Positions 32,561 to 41,507 of a stretch of 64,000 bases of DNA are shown in pieces. The position numbers and the translations under genes are program-made. Each line of letters starts with the position of its first letter. The stretch's first letter is position 1. The notes beneath the pieces are model-generated. The model was not told the origin of the DNA and ran no database searches. It saw only the letters and a program-made list of their open reading frames with translations. The DNA comes from CALCTE01 sp045585835 (GTDB lineage Bacteria > Bacillota > Clostridia > Oscillospirales > CAG-272), in NCBI GenBank assembly GCA_045585835.1, contig JAZMZG010000013.1:1-64000 (forward strand), read 5' to 3'.

Positions 32561-33143
32561 TATTTTTTCCGTAAATACATATGGCGATTATTTTAGATAT
32601 TTCATCGGTTGACTTGTCACACTCATTTTTTAACCATTCAACAATTAGGGCATTGATACCATTTGGATAGTACATCATCACATATTGTCTAATATCTTTC
32701 GGATAGTGAAATCTCTCCAAAATAGGATTAAATATGTTTTCAAACATTCGCTTATACACATTTTCAAATCCAAGAATTTTATTTTGTGTCAATGCAACCT
32801 TAAATATTTCTTTGTGGTCTTTGATATAGGTGAAATATGGTGTTAGATACTTATCGCAAATAAACACCAATTCATTTAGTTCACAGTTTTTAAGATTAAG
32901 TGAAATAGACTGTGTGTCAATTGAAAAATACGATAAAAAATCGTCTAGTAAATATCTTGTTGTTTCATTCAGCAAGTCGCTGATGGTTTCATAATGCAAA
33001 TAAAAAGTTGAGCGATTTACCCCCGCAGTTTCGCAAATTTCGCTAACAGTGATGTATTCAAATGGTTTCTTTTTCAGCAGGGAAATCAATGCAAGGTCTA
33101 TTTTCGTGGCAGTATTAAAATATTTGCTTTCGGATTTATTCAT
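32547..33143 (-). CDS. TetR/AcrR-family transcriptional regulator
   Basis: 198-residue regulator. The N-terminal helix-turn-helix (about residues 30-52, EYITVSEICETAGVNRST then FYLHY) is the standard TetR DNA-binding head; the rest is a helical ligand domain resembling the DhaS-like TetR_C_8 type. It lies between two small membrane-protein genes and probably represses the whole cassette through the 22-base palindrome over the promoter at 33656-33685. The ligand is unknown. The region's AT-rich codon use suggests later acquisition. Confidence 0.88.
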   Translation of the reverse strand: MNKSESKYFNTATKIDLALISLLKKKPFEYITVSEICETAGVNRSTFYLHYETISDLLNETTRYLLDDFLSYFSIDTQSISLNLKNCELNELVFICDKYLTPYFTYIKDHKEIFKVALTQNKILGFENVYKRMFENIFNPILERFHYPKDIRQYVMMYYPNGINALIVEWLKNECDKSTDEISKIIAICIYGKNNANG

Positions 33144-33167
33144 ATTACCACTCCTTGCAAGGTTTGA

Positions 33168-33509
33168 TTATTTTTCTGCGATTTCACGGGCGAGCTGTAC
33201 AATTTCATAGGCATATTTTGCTTTGCCCTTTTCAAGCAGTTTCTTATAAATCGGATAATTCACACCGCAACCTGTAAGACCGATAATGCCTATGATAATA
33301 CCAAGCACCATACTGTTTCCGATAACTTGCATTGCTAAAGACATGCCTGTGCCGAAAACGAGTGCAAAAACAATTCCCCAAGAGTAAGTGAAGATAGTGG
33401 CAGGGAGTTTTGCTCGGTTATCCAACTTTTTAAGGGCAACGATTTTTGAGTTTTCTTTCGGCGCATAGTCCTTTGCAATTGATTCCGCTAAAATTTTGTC
33501 TGTGTTCAT
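33168..33509 (-). CDS. Small two-TM membrane protein
   Basis: 113-residue protein: a charged N-terminal part with MNTDKILAESIAKDYAPKEN and VALKKLDNRAKLPATIF, two TM segments (about 38-61 and 66-88, glycine-rich GIIIGIIGLTGCG), and a basic C-terminus. Near-identical clostridial proteins are often labelled 'dihydropteridine reductase' in databases; nothing in this sequence (no nucleotide-binding motif) supports that name. AAGGAGG precedes the ATG. First gene of the TetR cassette, so probably its main regulated product. Confidence 0.75.
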   Translation of the reverse strand: MNTDKILAESIAKDYAPKENSKIVALKKLDNRAKLPATIFTYSWGIVFALVFGTGMSLAMQVIGNSMVLGIIIGIIGLTGCGVNYPIYKKLLEKGKAKYAYEIVQLAREIAEK

Positions 33510-33655
33510 ATTAAGAACCTCCTTATTAATTTTACAGTGATATTTTACTGCTTAAAAAGGAGGATTGGAACAACATAACATTTGAAATCTGTTGATTTCT
33601 GAAGGATAAATGTGTATTTGCTGAATACTCATAAGAAAACTTTTATTTTCATGCT

Positions 33656-33685
33656 CATTATACACAAAAGTATAATGCTTTTCAA
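33656..33685 (-). promoter_or_regulatory. Promoter and palindromic operator of the TetR cassette
   Basis: Minus strand: TTGAAA (33685-33680), 17 bases, TATAAT (33662-33657). A perfect 8-bp inverted repeat CATTATAC-N6-GTATAATG (33656-33677) covers the -10 and most of the spacer, a classic place for a TetR repressor. The rest of 33510-33894, apart from the tex terminator, shows no gene. Confidence 0.82.
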
Positions 33686-33854
33686 GTTGTATTCCGAGTT
33701 CGTCTGAGTGATATTATTGCATTATGCCAATAGTGATATTGAAATTCCTGCACTTTCATGGGTATTTTATTTACCTCAAACCGTCGTATTGAATTAAGCA
33801 TACTAAAACTGAGAATCAATATAACTTGCCAAATGCAGTGTGGCGAATAAAACA

Positions 33855-33881
33855 GCGAGACTTCTTTATGAGAAGTCTCGC
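33855..33881 (-). terminator. Terminator after tex
   Basis: Perfect 11-bp stem GCGAGACTTCT/AGAAGTCTCGC (33855-33865 with 33871-33881), loop TTATG; followed in the minus sense by TGTTTTATT and flanked on the other side by a T-run (ATTTCTGCATTTTTT). Confidence 0.85.
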
Positions 33882-33894
33882 ATTTCTGCATTTT

Positions 33895-36045
33895 TTAAAT
33901 ATCTTTCATCGTAAGGGAAATTCGCATTTTTGCTTTATCGACGGCAAGTATCTTTACGTTTACAACGTCACCGACCTTGAGCATTTCGGATGGATGTTTG
34001 ATAAATTTATTGCATATCTGTGAAACGTGTACGAGCCCGTCCTGATGGACGCCGATATCGACGAATGCGCCGAAGTCGATGACGTTTCTCACTGTGCCCT
34101 TCATTACCATACCTTCTTTAAGGTCGTCAATTCCAAGTACGTCTGTGCGGAGCATAGGGGGAGGGAGCTCGTCTCTTATGTCACGTCCCGGCTTCATAAG
34201 CTCCTTCACTATATCGCTTAACGTCGGAACACCTATTCCTATCTCAGAGGCTATTATGTCTGCGCCCTTTTCCGAAACTCTCATTTCAAGCTCGCCGAGA
34301 GTGCCATTTTTTACGTCTTTCTTGGTATAGCCGCAAATTTCAAGCACCTTTTCTGCTGCCGCATAAGATTCGGGGTGAACGGAGGTCGCATCAAGCGGCT
34401 CTTTGCCTTCCGTTACTCTCAAAAATCCCGCACATTGTTCATATGCTTTGGGGCCGATTTTCGCCACCTTTTTAAGCTCTGCTCTTGACTTAAACGCACC
34501 GTTTTCCTCTCTGTAAGCGACGATATTTTTACTCGTTACCGCAGAAAGTCCCGCAATATGCTCAAGAAGCGGTGCGGAGGCGGTGTTTAGGTCTGCACCA
34601 ACGGAGTTAACACAGCTTTCGACTACGCCGTCAAGCGTTTCCGAGAGCCTTTTTGGAGGCATATCGTGTTGATACTGTCCTACACCTATAGCCTTGGGGT
34701 CTATCTTTACAAGCTCTGCGAGAGGGTCTTGCAAGCGTCTTGCGATAGATACGGCGCTTCGCAAGGTGAGGTCAAATTCGGGCATTTCCGCCGCAGCAAG
34801 CTTTGATGCGGAGTATACGGACGCGCCTGCCTCGCTTACGACCATATAAGCAACGCTGCCGTCGAATTGCTTTATTACCTCGGCTGTGAATATCTCGGTT
34901 TCTTTCGATGCCGTACCGTTACCGATAGCGATTATCTGTACGCCGTATTTTTTAATTTTATCTGCAAGAACGGTCTTTGATTTTTCTATTTGCTCTTTGG
35001 AGTGAGTGGGGTAGATGACCGCAGTATCTAAAACTCTGCCTGTGGGGTCAATGACGGCAAGCTTACAACCTGTTCTGTAGCCGGGGTCAAGACCTATTGC
35101 TACTTTGCCTTTTACGGGAGGCTGCATGAGAAGCTGACGGAGATTCGTTCCGAATAAGGCAATAGCCTGCTCGGAAGCGGCGTCGGTAAGCTCGTTACGT
35201 ATCTCTCTTTCGACCGAAGGGAATATAAGTCTGTCGTACGCGTCACAGCCTGCGGCGAACACTGCTTCAGAGCAGGGATTTGAGCCCTTTACGTGAAGCG
35301 ACTTTATAACCGTAAGCTGTTTTACGTTATTTACTTCGATCTTGACCTTCAAAAACTCCTCGTCTTCACCTCTGTTCAAGGCAAGTACACGGTGATGCGC
35401 TATCTTGCTTATAGGCTCTTTGTAGTCGTAGTAATTTGTGTATACGCTTTCCTTTTCTTTATCGACCGCTTCGGAAACTAAATTGCCGTTTAGCCTTATA
35501 AGGTTACGTATGCGTTTTCTGCATTCCGCATCATCGGAGATGTTTTCGGCGATTATGTCAAGCGCGCCCTGTAAAGCATCTTCGGCGCTTTCAACGCCAA
35601 GTTCTTCGCTTATATATTCCTTTGCAAGTTCTATGGGTGTTACGTCTGTTTCCTGTGCGTATATCGTAAGCGCAAGGGGCTCAAGTCCTTTTTCTCTTGC
35701 GACGGAAGCTCTTGTTTTTCTCTTCTGCTTGTAAGGACGGTAGATATCCTCTATTTCCGAAAGTATCTGCGCCTTGTCAAGAGCTTCATTTATTTCATCG
35801 GTAAGCTTTCCGAGTGCGTCTATTGAGCCTCTTATTTCTTCTCTTCTCGTATCAAGACTGCGAAGGTATGCGAGCCTTTCGACGATCTCTCTTATGAGCT
35901 GATCGTCCATCGAGCCGTGCATTTCTTTACGGTATCTTGCGATAAAGGGAATGGTATTGCCCTCGTCAACGAGGGCAATTATGTTTGATATATGTGTTTC
36001 GTTTTTTGAAAATTGTTCTGCGAGTTTATTTGCGTAGTTTGTCAT
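33895..36045 (-). CDS. tex: Tex-family S1 RNA-binding transcription accessory protein
   Basis: 716-residue Tex protein. The N-terminal helical Tex domain (ISNIIALVDEGNTIPFIARYRKEMHG), a YqgF/RuvC-like RNase H fold (GLDPGYRTGCKLAVID, AIGNGTASKETE), helix-hairpin-helix repeats (NIVAYREENGAF, RAELKKVAKIGPKAYEQCAG) and a C-terminal S1 domain (VRNVIDFGAFVDIGVHQDGLVHVS) are all visible. The start at 36045 has GAAGGA seven bases upstream; a TTG at 36060 would overlap tmk and is less likely. Third gene of the thyX-tmk-tex minus-strand operon. Confidence 0.95.
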   Translation of the reverse strand: MTNYANKLAEQFSKNETHISNIIALVDEGNTIPFIARYRKEMHGSMDDQLIREIVERLAYLRSLDTRREEIRGSIDALGKLTDEINEALDKAQILSEIEDIYRPYKQKRKTRASVAREKGLEPLALTIYAQETDVTPIELAKEYISEELGVESAEDALQGALDIIAENISDDAECRKRIRNLIRLNGNLVSEAVDKEKESVYTNYYDYKEPISKIAHHRVLALNRGEDEEFLKVKIEVNNVKQLTVIKSLHVKGSNPCSEAVFAAGCDAYDRLIFPSVEREIRNELTDAASEQAIALFGTNLRQLLMQPPVKGKVAIGLDPGYRTGCKLAVIDPTGRVLDTAVIYPTHSKEQIEKSKTVLADKIKKYGVQIIAIGNGTASKETEIFTAEVIKQFDGSVAYMVVSEAGASVYSASKLAAAEMPEFDLTLRSAVSIARRLQDPLAELVKIDPKAIGVGQYQHDMPPKRLSETLDGVVESCVNSVGADLNTASAPLLEHIAGLSAVTSKNIVAYREENGAFKSRAELKKVAKIGPKAYEQCAGFLRVTEGKEPLDATSVHPESYAAAEKVLEICGYTKKDVKNGTLGELEMRVSEKGADIIASEIGIGVPTLSDIVKELMKPGRDIRDELPPPMLRTDVLGIDDLKEGMVMKGTVRNVIDFGAFVDIGVHQDGLVHVSQICNKFIKHPSEMLKVGDVVNVKILAVDKAKMRISLTMKDI

Positions 36046-36049
36046 AAAT

Positions 36050-36721
36050 TTATCCTTCAACTATATCTTTAACAGAATTGTAAATGTCGGCGAATATATC
36101 CTCTACCGAGCGAGGTTTGCCGTTTTCAAAGCAAACGATGCGCTTCCACCCCAGAAGCTCGCACGCAAATTGTGCCGCTTCGTAGCTTTTGTAGAGATGG
36201 CTGTGGTCTTTTTCGTGTATGTCTTGTGCGCGCCCCGTATTTTCCGTGCGCTTGTTCATAAGCTCTATTGCGATGTCGGGGTGCATATCGAGAAACAAAG
36301 TTGATGCAGGCTTCGGAATACCGAGCTTTCCGAATTCGAAATCGTAAAGCCACTTTGCAAAATCTGCCCAACCGGACTTGTCCATTTTAGACATTTGGTG
36401 TAAGGCGTTTGCGCTCGTGTAACGGTCAAGCAGTATTATGTCGCCGTTTTCGTAAAATTCACGCCATTCGGTCTTAAACGAAATATATCTGTCTACGGCG
36501 TAGAAAGCTGAAGCGGCATAAGCGTTGGTATCTTCGGGACGTGTTCCGAGAGCACCCGAAAGATAGATCTTTACGGCACTTGAGCTATCTTTTTCATACC
36601 GGGGAAAATCGAATGTATGGAAGGTTCTGCCGTCGGCTTTAAGCTTTTCCGCAAGCATTCTTGACTGCGTACCCTTTCCCGAAGCATCAAGTCCTTCGAG
36701 AACGATTATTTTATTTTGCAT
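36050..36721 (-). CDS. tmk: Thymidylate kinase
   Basis: 223-residue dTMP kinase, converting dTMP to dTDP. P-loop EGLDASGKGTQS at residues 9-20, DRYTSANALHQM (substrate-binding DR motif) and a lid region RTENTGRAQDIHEKD with basic residues are visible. It overlaps the 3' end of thyX by 11 bases, which makes sense functionally since ThyX supplies dTMP. Confidence 0.93.
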   Translation of the reverse strand: MQNKIIVLEGLDASGKGTQSRMLAEKLKADGRTFHTFDFPRYEKDSSSAVKIYLSGALGTRPEDTNAYAASAFYAVDRYISFKTEWREFYENGDIILLDRYTSANALHQMSKMDKSGWADFAKWLYDFEFGKLGIPKPASTLFLDMHPDIAIELMNKRTENTGRAQDIHEKDHSHLYKSYEAAQFACELLGWKRIVCFENGKPRSVEDIFADIYNSVKDIVEG

Positions 36722-37478
36722 TTAGAGAGTCCGACCTTTCTCTGATTTCTGTCATTTTACCGCAGGACATTTTACCTTCTCTGCAAGCGCCCTTTATGCA
36801 AGAAGGACCCGCCTTTGCGAAAAGAAGGGGGGAAACTTCTCTGCAGAGCCCAAGCATCTGCCAAGCAAGCTCCTTTATCTCCCATTGCGCTCTGTTGCAG
36901 CAACGCAAATTGAAGAAATTGTACAAAGAGCGGACGTTCATCGTCATAATTATTCTCGTATCGCAGGAGTTGGGGAGCACGAAACGAGCGTCCTCGTTTG
37001 CAATCTTTTCCGCCGTTTTTTGTGCGGTCTTCTCGTCAACGCCGCTTTCGATAAGGCGTTTTTTCTCTGTTTCGGTAAGTATCTGGCAAAGCTTATCGTA
37101 GACCTCGGCGTCCTTTTGCATAGCTTCAAGATACACCTTCATAGCTTCTTCGTTTGCGGCGATAGCGGGAGGCGTTATGTACTCGAAATTGCTTTTTCTC
37201 ACGTACCTTTGGCTTTGCACGGAGAATGATGCGATACGGTGGCGTGTTATCTGCGCAAGAAGCGCTCTCGATACGCCTTCAATGCCGAAAGTGAAAGATG
37301 CGTGTTCAATGGGGCTTTCGTGCCCAAGGCCCGAAAGCGTGTTCAAAAACGAATCTATTTTTTCTTCCGTAAGATTATCCATAAGGCTTCCGATGTCGCT
37401 TTTTGCATAGCAGAGTTTTGCGGCGGCGGCTATGAGCTTGTCCGGATTTTCCGTGTGAGTGAGTAATTCGACTTTCAT
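36711..37478 (-). CDS. thyX: Flavin-dependent thymidylate synthase
   Basis: 255-residue ThyX, which makes dTMP from dUMP using FAD and methylene-THF. The ThyX motif RHRIASFSVQSQR (residues 79-91) fits RHRxxSxxxxSxR, with Ser where Asn is common. The second conserved arginine region NSCDTRIIMTMNVRSL and FFNLRCCNRAQWEI are present. The start at 37478 follows GGAGG by seven bases. First gene of the operon with tmk and tex. Confidence 0.96.
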   Translation of the reverse strand: MKVELLTHTENPDKLIAAAAKLCYAKSDIGSLMDNLTEEKIDSFLNTLSGLGHESPIEHASFTFGIEGVSRALLAQITRHRIASFSVQSQRYVRKSNFEYITPPAIAANEEAMKVYLEAMQKDAEVYDKLCQILTETEKKRLIESGVDEKTAQKTAEKIANEDARFVLPNSCDTRIIMTMNVRSLYNFFNLRCCNRAQWEIKELAWQMLGLCREVSPLLFAKAGPSCIKGACREGKMSCGKMTEIRERSDSLNAK

Positions 37479-37509
37479 AAATAGTCCTCCGATATATTTT
37501 TCCAAGATA

Positions 37510-37538
37510 ATTTTACCACATATAAAAGCAAATATCAA
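37510..37538 (-). promoter_or_regulatory. Promoter of thyX-tmk-tex
   Basis: Minus strand: TTGATA (37538-37533), 17 bases, TAAAAT (37515-37510) with TGG extended -10. Confidence 0.75.
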
Positions 37539-37591
37539 CATTCTTTGTTAAAAACTTTAATAAAAAATTACTGCAAAATACACAAAAACGC

Positions 37592-37620
37592 TTGATTTAT
37601 TTTGTCAAAAGTTGTAAAAT
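37592..37620 (+). promoter_or_regulatory. Candidate promoter of prmA
   Basis: TTGATT at 37592-37597, 17 bases, TAAAAT at 37615-37620; 59 bases before the start. Confidence 0.6.
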
Positions 37621-37678
37621 AAATAGGCGTGTTAACTTTTAAAAAATGATTAAAATATAACAAACACGGGAGACAATT

Positions 37679-38659
37679 ATGAATTTCAGAAAAATCAAGA
37701 TTATTACTACCCCTATGGGTACGGAGCTTCTTCCCGCAGAGCTTTTGGAGCTCGGCATAACGGGCTTTGAAATTGACGATGCGCCGAGCTTTGAGGAGTT
37801 TTTGAACGATAAAAGAGTTCCCTGGGATTATGTCGAAGAGGAGCTTTTGGAAAAAAGATACTGCGACAGCGCAGTCACCGTTTATCTGTGCGAAAACGAA
37901 CAGGGCGAAAAACAGCTTGAGAGCATAAAAGCTATTTGCAAAAGGCATATAGAAAACGGCGAAAGCGAGCTTTACGGAAGTCTTGAAATAGTCAGCGGAG
38001 AAGTCAAGGAGGACGACTGGGCGAATAATTGGAAGCAGTATTTTAAGCCCCTGAAGATAGGCGAAAAGATACTTATAAAGCCCTCTTGGGAAAATGTATC
38101 GAAAGAAGACGAAGAAAAATACAAGATAGTAAAATTGGATCCCGGAAGCAGCTTCGGAACGGGACAGCACGAAACGACCAAGCTTTGCCTTGAGGTGTTA
38201 CAGACAAAGAATACTGAAGGTGCAAAGGTACTCGATATGGGCTCGGGAAGCGGCATTCTCACGATAGCGTCTATGCTTTTGGGCGCCGAAAGTGCACTTG
38301 CCGTTGATATCGACCAAAACGCTTGCGATATTGCAAGGGAAAACTTATCCTCAAACGGATTTGGCGAAGACAGGGTAAAAGTGCTTTGCGGCGATGCAAC
38401 GTCCGATAAAGAGCTTTATGATGAGATAGTCGGAAACGGACAGTATGATATAATTCTTGCCAATATAGTTGCCGACGTGCTTTGCGCTATGACGCAGCTT
38501 TTCAATGCTTGTCTTAAAAAAGGCGGAGTTCTTATAGCATCGGGTATCTTGGGCGAGAGGGTCGTGCAGGTAAAAAACACTTTTGCAAAAGCGGGACTTG
38601 AAATCGTTGAAGAGAAACTCGAAAATGAGTGGAGTGCCGTCACGGTAATTAAAAGTTAA
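37679..38659 (+). CDS. prmA: Ribosomal protein L11 methyltransferase
   Basis: 326-residue PrmA, trimethylating L11 lysines and the N-terminus. An N-terminal substrate-recognition domain (ferredoxin-like, residues ~1-110) is followed by the SAM core with DPGSSFGTGQHETTKLCLE, motif I VLDMGSGSGILTIAS, and NIVADVL. GGGAGA precedes the ATG. Its substrate gene rplK is in this window. Confidence 0.95.
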   Translation: MNFRKIKIITTPMGTELLPAELLELGITGFEIDDAPSFEEFLNDKRVPWDYVEEELLEKRYCDSAVTVYLCENEQGEKQLESIKAICKRHIENGESELYGSLEIVSGEVKEDDWANNWKQYFKPLKIGEKILIKPSWENVSKEDEEKYKIVKLDPGSSFGTGQHETTKLCLEVLQTKNTEGAKVLDMGSGSGILTIASMLLGAESALAVDIDQNACDIARENLSSNGFGEDRVKVLCGDATSDKELYDEIVGNGQYDIILANIVADVLCAMTQLFNACLKKGGVLIASGILGERVVQVKNTFAKAGLEIVEEKLENEWSAVTVIKS

Positions 38660-38720
38660 CAAAAAATCCATAAACAATCGCAAAAAAATCGTTTTATTGC
38701 TATTTAGATGCGTAAAACTA

Positions 38721-38749
38721 TTGAATTTTTGGCTAAAATGCTTTATAAT
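38721..38749 (+). promoter_or_regulatory. Promoter of the CdaR-ftsEX region
   Basis: TTGAAT at 38721-38726, 17 bases, TATAAT at 38744-38749. Confidence 0.78.
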
Positions 38750-38819
38750 ATTATATGATTGGTTTAATATTATCTTTTATGGGTATAATCGTATAAACCG
38801 CTAAACACAGGAGGTTAAA

Positions 38820-39905
38820 ATGTCAAATAGACTCTTTCAAGGTATCGTACATAAAATAGGTGAGAGCGTCACCGTAACAGTAGGTGTTATAGATGCCGCA
38901 GGAGAAGTTGTAGCCTGCAGCGATCTTTCGAAAATAGGAGAAGTATATAAGAAAGTTGCCGACGATATTTCGTTCACGATGGACACTACCGTTTCCGAGG
39001 GAATGGTTTTGTGCCCCATAGGCAACCGCAGTAAAATGGAGTTTGCAGTTTTCGCAGTCGGCACGGACGAGCTTGCAAGAAACACGGTAGCTATACTTGC
39101 TATCGCTCTTGACAACGTTAAGACGTATTACGATGACAAATACGACAAGGCAAATTTCATTAAGGGTGTTATCCTTGACAATATTTTGCCTACGGAGGTA
39201 TATTCCAAGTCGAAGGAGCTCCGTTTTTCAGACACACAGCCGATGGTGGCACTTTTTGTGAGATTTTCCAAAAAGCCCGACGTTATTCCTGCGGATGTGC
39301 TCTCAACTTTGTTTTCCGACAGAAGCAAGGATTACGTTATAGGCATAAGCGAGCAGGACGTAGCTTTGGTAAAGAGCCTTTCATCGTTTGATACGGAAGA
39401 GGCGTATGCGGTTGCAAAGCAGATAATCGACACGGTTTCGGCGGAATTTTACGTAAACGTTGCTATCGGTGTCGGCTCGGTGGTAATGGGTATAAAGGAC
39501 CTCGGTAAATCCTACAAGGAAGCGCAGATGGCGCTTGAGATAGGCAAGGTGTTCGATTCCGAAAAGACAATATCTACGTATGAAACGCTCGGTATAGGAA
39601 GACTTATCTACCATTTGCCCACGACTCTTTGCAATATGTTTCTTAATGAAGTTATGAAAAACGGTTCCATAGATGCACTTGACAGAGAAACTCTCTTAAC
39701 CATTCAGTGCTTCTTCCAGAACAATCTCAACGTTTCCGAAACCAGCCGTAAGCTTTTCATACATAGAAATACACTTGTTTACAGACTTGAGAAGATCAAG
39801 AAGCTTACGGGACTTGACCTTCGCGAATTCGAAAACGCAATAACGTTTAAGGTTGCATTGATGGTTAAGAAGTGCCTTGCTTCCAAGCACTTGGGCGAAG
39901 AATAA
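38820..39905 (+). CDS. CdaR/PucR-type transcriptional regulator
   Basis: 361-residue regulator. An N-terminal sugar-diacid-recognition-like domain (GIVHKIGESVTVTVGVIDAAGEVVACSD, like CdaR) is followed by a GGDEF-like middle region and a C-terminal PucR helix-turn-helix (NNLNVSETSRKLFIHRNTLVYRLEKI). CdaR proteins respond to sugar acids, but placement directly before ftsE suggests a cell-envelope role here; the effector is unknown. CAGGAGG precedes the ATG. It probably shares a transcript with ftsE, which begins 14 bases after its stop. Confidence 0.88.
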   Translation: MSNRLFQGIVHKIGESVTVTVGVIDAAGEVVACSDLSKIGEVYKKVADDISFTMDTTVSEGMVLCPIGNRSKMEFAVFAVGTDELARNTVAILAIALDNVKTYYDDKYDKANFIKGVILDNILPTEVYSKSKELRFSDTQPMVALFVRFSKKPDVIPADVLSTLFSDRSKDYVIGISEQDVALVKSLSSFDTEEAYAVAKQIIDTVSAEFYVNVAIGVGSVVMGIKDLGKSYKEAQMALEIGKVFDSEKTISTYETLGIGRLIYHLPTTLCNMFLNEVMKNGSIDALDRETLLTIQCFFQNNLNVSETSRKLFIHRNTLVYRLEKIKKLTGLDLREFENAITFKVALMVKKCLASKHLGEE

Positions 39906-39918
39906 ACGGAGAACGAAT

Positions 39919-40608
39919 ATGATAATATTGGATAACGTTACGAAGGTCTTTCCCGGACAGTGCGTAGCCTTAAATAAAGTGAATCTTACCATAAACGACG
40001 GCGAATTCGTCTTTATGATAGGACGCTCGGGTGCGGGAAAGAGCACTCTTGCAAAGCTTCTCATAAGAGAAGAGAAGCTCACCGACGGAAGCATTATAGT
40101 AAACGGCGTGAATATTTCAAAGCTTCGTTCGGGCAAGGTATCTAAATACAGAAGAACTATAGGCTCGATCTTCCAAGAATTCAGACTGTTTAACGACAAG
40201 ACGGTTTATGAAAACGTCGCTTTTGCTATGAGAGTCGTCGGTGAACCCGAAGCCAATATCAAAAAAAGAGTGCCTTGGCTTTTGGAACTTGTCGGACTTA
40301 CCGATAAGGCGGAGCGTTACCCTACGGAGCTTTCGGGCGGTCAACAGCAGAGGGTTGCTATTGCGAGAGCTATTGCAAATAATCCCGATATAATTATCGC
40401 AGATGAGCCTACGGGAAACATTGACCCCGAAATGAGCATTGAAATAATGGAGCTTTTGTTCAGCCTTAATAAGCTCGGCAAAACGATAATAGTAATAACT
40501 CACGAGAGGGCGCTTGTAAATCATTATAAGCAGAGAGTTATCTCTATAAACAACGGCGAAGTGATTTCCGACAGAAACGGAGGCTACGACGATGAAAAAA
40601 CGGTATAA
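39919..40608 (+). CDS. ftsE: Cell-division ATP-binding protein FtsE
   Basis: 229-residue ABC ATPase that, with FtsX, switches on septal peptidoglycan hydrolases. Walker A GRSGAGKST, Q-loop IFQEFRLF, signature SGGQQQRVAIARA, Walker B IIIADEPTGNID and switch His in VITHER are present. CGGAGA precedes ATG 39919. ftsX starts 17 bases before its end. Confidence 0.96.
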   Translation: MIILDNVTKVFPGQCVALNKVNLTINDGEFVFMIGRSGAGKSTLAKLLIREEKLTDGSIIVNGVNISKLRSGKVSKYRRTIGSIFQEFRLFNDKTVYENVAFAMRVVGEPEANIKKRVPWLLELVGLTDKAERYPTELSGGQQQRVAIARAIANNPDIIIADEPTGNIDPEMSIEIMELLFSLNKLGKTIIVITHERALVNHYKQRVISINNGEVISDRNGGYDDEKTV

Positions 40609-41497
40609 TATCGGATATTTTTTCTCACAGGCTGCAATCAGCACGAAGAGAAATTCTGCAATGACCGCCGCTTCTGTGCTTGTTTTGGTTGCGTGCCTTG
40701 TTATAATGGGCAGCTTTTCGCTTCTTATCTATACCATAAACCGCAACTTGAGCAATTTATACACGGCAGATGAGATAATCGTTTATCTTACCGAAGGAAA
40801 CAAGCTTGAAGACGTTAAGTCTAAGATAGAAACGGAAATCGGAGACGAGGTCACCGCCATAACTGCGGTTACGAAAGAAGAGGCGTTTGAGAATCTGAAA
40901 GAGGAGTATAAAGACCACCCCGAAATTTTTGATGCTATCGGAAGCGACAATCCTCTTCCCGATACTCTGTATATAAAATACAGAAACGGAATATCATCAT
41001 TTGAAAAGCTTGAAAATTACATTGAAGACACTTTAAAAGAAGAAGAGCTCATCGAAGAAAAATGGGTATCGAGCTATGACGTTATCGAGCAGGTAGAGCA
41101 GCTTCGCAACGGTATAGTAAAGGTGTTTTTCTGGATATGGGTTCTTGTGCTTATAGTCACCGTATTGGTCATCGTTAACACGATAAGGCTGTCCGTACAC
41201 GCAAGAGCCGATGAAATAGAGGTTATGCGCTACATAGGAGCTTCGAATTGGTTTATTACGCTTCCCTTTGTGCTTGAATCAATTTACGTTGCGCTTATTT
41301 CGACGGTCATAGCGCTTCCTATTCAATGGTACTTGTACCAATATCTGCTTTGCGGATTGCTTGAGGGCATTCCTTCCATAACCTTGCTTCCGGTTTCGGA
41401 ACTTGCACTTTTCGTGGTTGTGGGATTTTTGGGACTCGGCATTTTGATAGGAGTTTTTTCAAGCATACTTACCGTAAAGAAGTATGCGCGTAAATAG
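40592..41497 (+). CDS. ftsX: Cell-division permease-like protein FtsX
   Basis: 301-residue FtsX with an N-terminal TM (about 21-45), a large extracytoplasmic loop (YTADEIIVYLTEGNKLEDV to ~165), and three C-terminal TMs with the conserved cytosolic segment RLSVHARADEIEVMRYIGAS. The outer loop would contact the M23 protein encoded next, which carries a coiled coil as in EnvC/PcsB/CwlO partners. GGAGG precedes the ATG inside ftsE. Confidence 0.95.
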   Translation: MKKRYNIGYFFSQAAISTKRNSAMTAASVLVLVACLVIMGSFSLLIYTINRNLSNLYTADEIIVYLTEGNKLEDVKSKIETEIGDEVTAITAVTKEEAFENLKEEYKDHPEIFDAIGSDNPLPDTLYIKYRNGISSFEKLENYIEDTLKEEELIEEKWVSSYDVIEQVEQLRNGIVKVFFWIWVLVLIVTVLVIVNTIRLSVHARADEIEVMRYIGASNWFITLPFVLESIYVALISTVIALPIQWYLYQYLLCGLLEGIPSITLLPVSELALFVVVGFLGLGILIGVFSSILTVKKYARK

Positions 41498-41507
41498 GAG
41501 TAAATTT

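Noticed and set aside
33168..33509. Dihydropteridine reductase
   Set aside because: Two-TM protein of 113 residues with no nucleotide-binding motif; the name appears to be a propagated database error.
33682..33891. Reading frame of 69 codons between the TetR cassette and tex
   Set aside because: No ribosome-binding site, overlaps the tex terminator, and no recognisable sequence.
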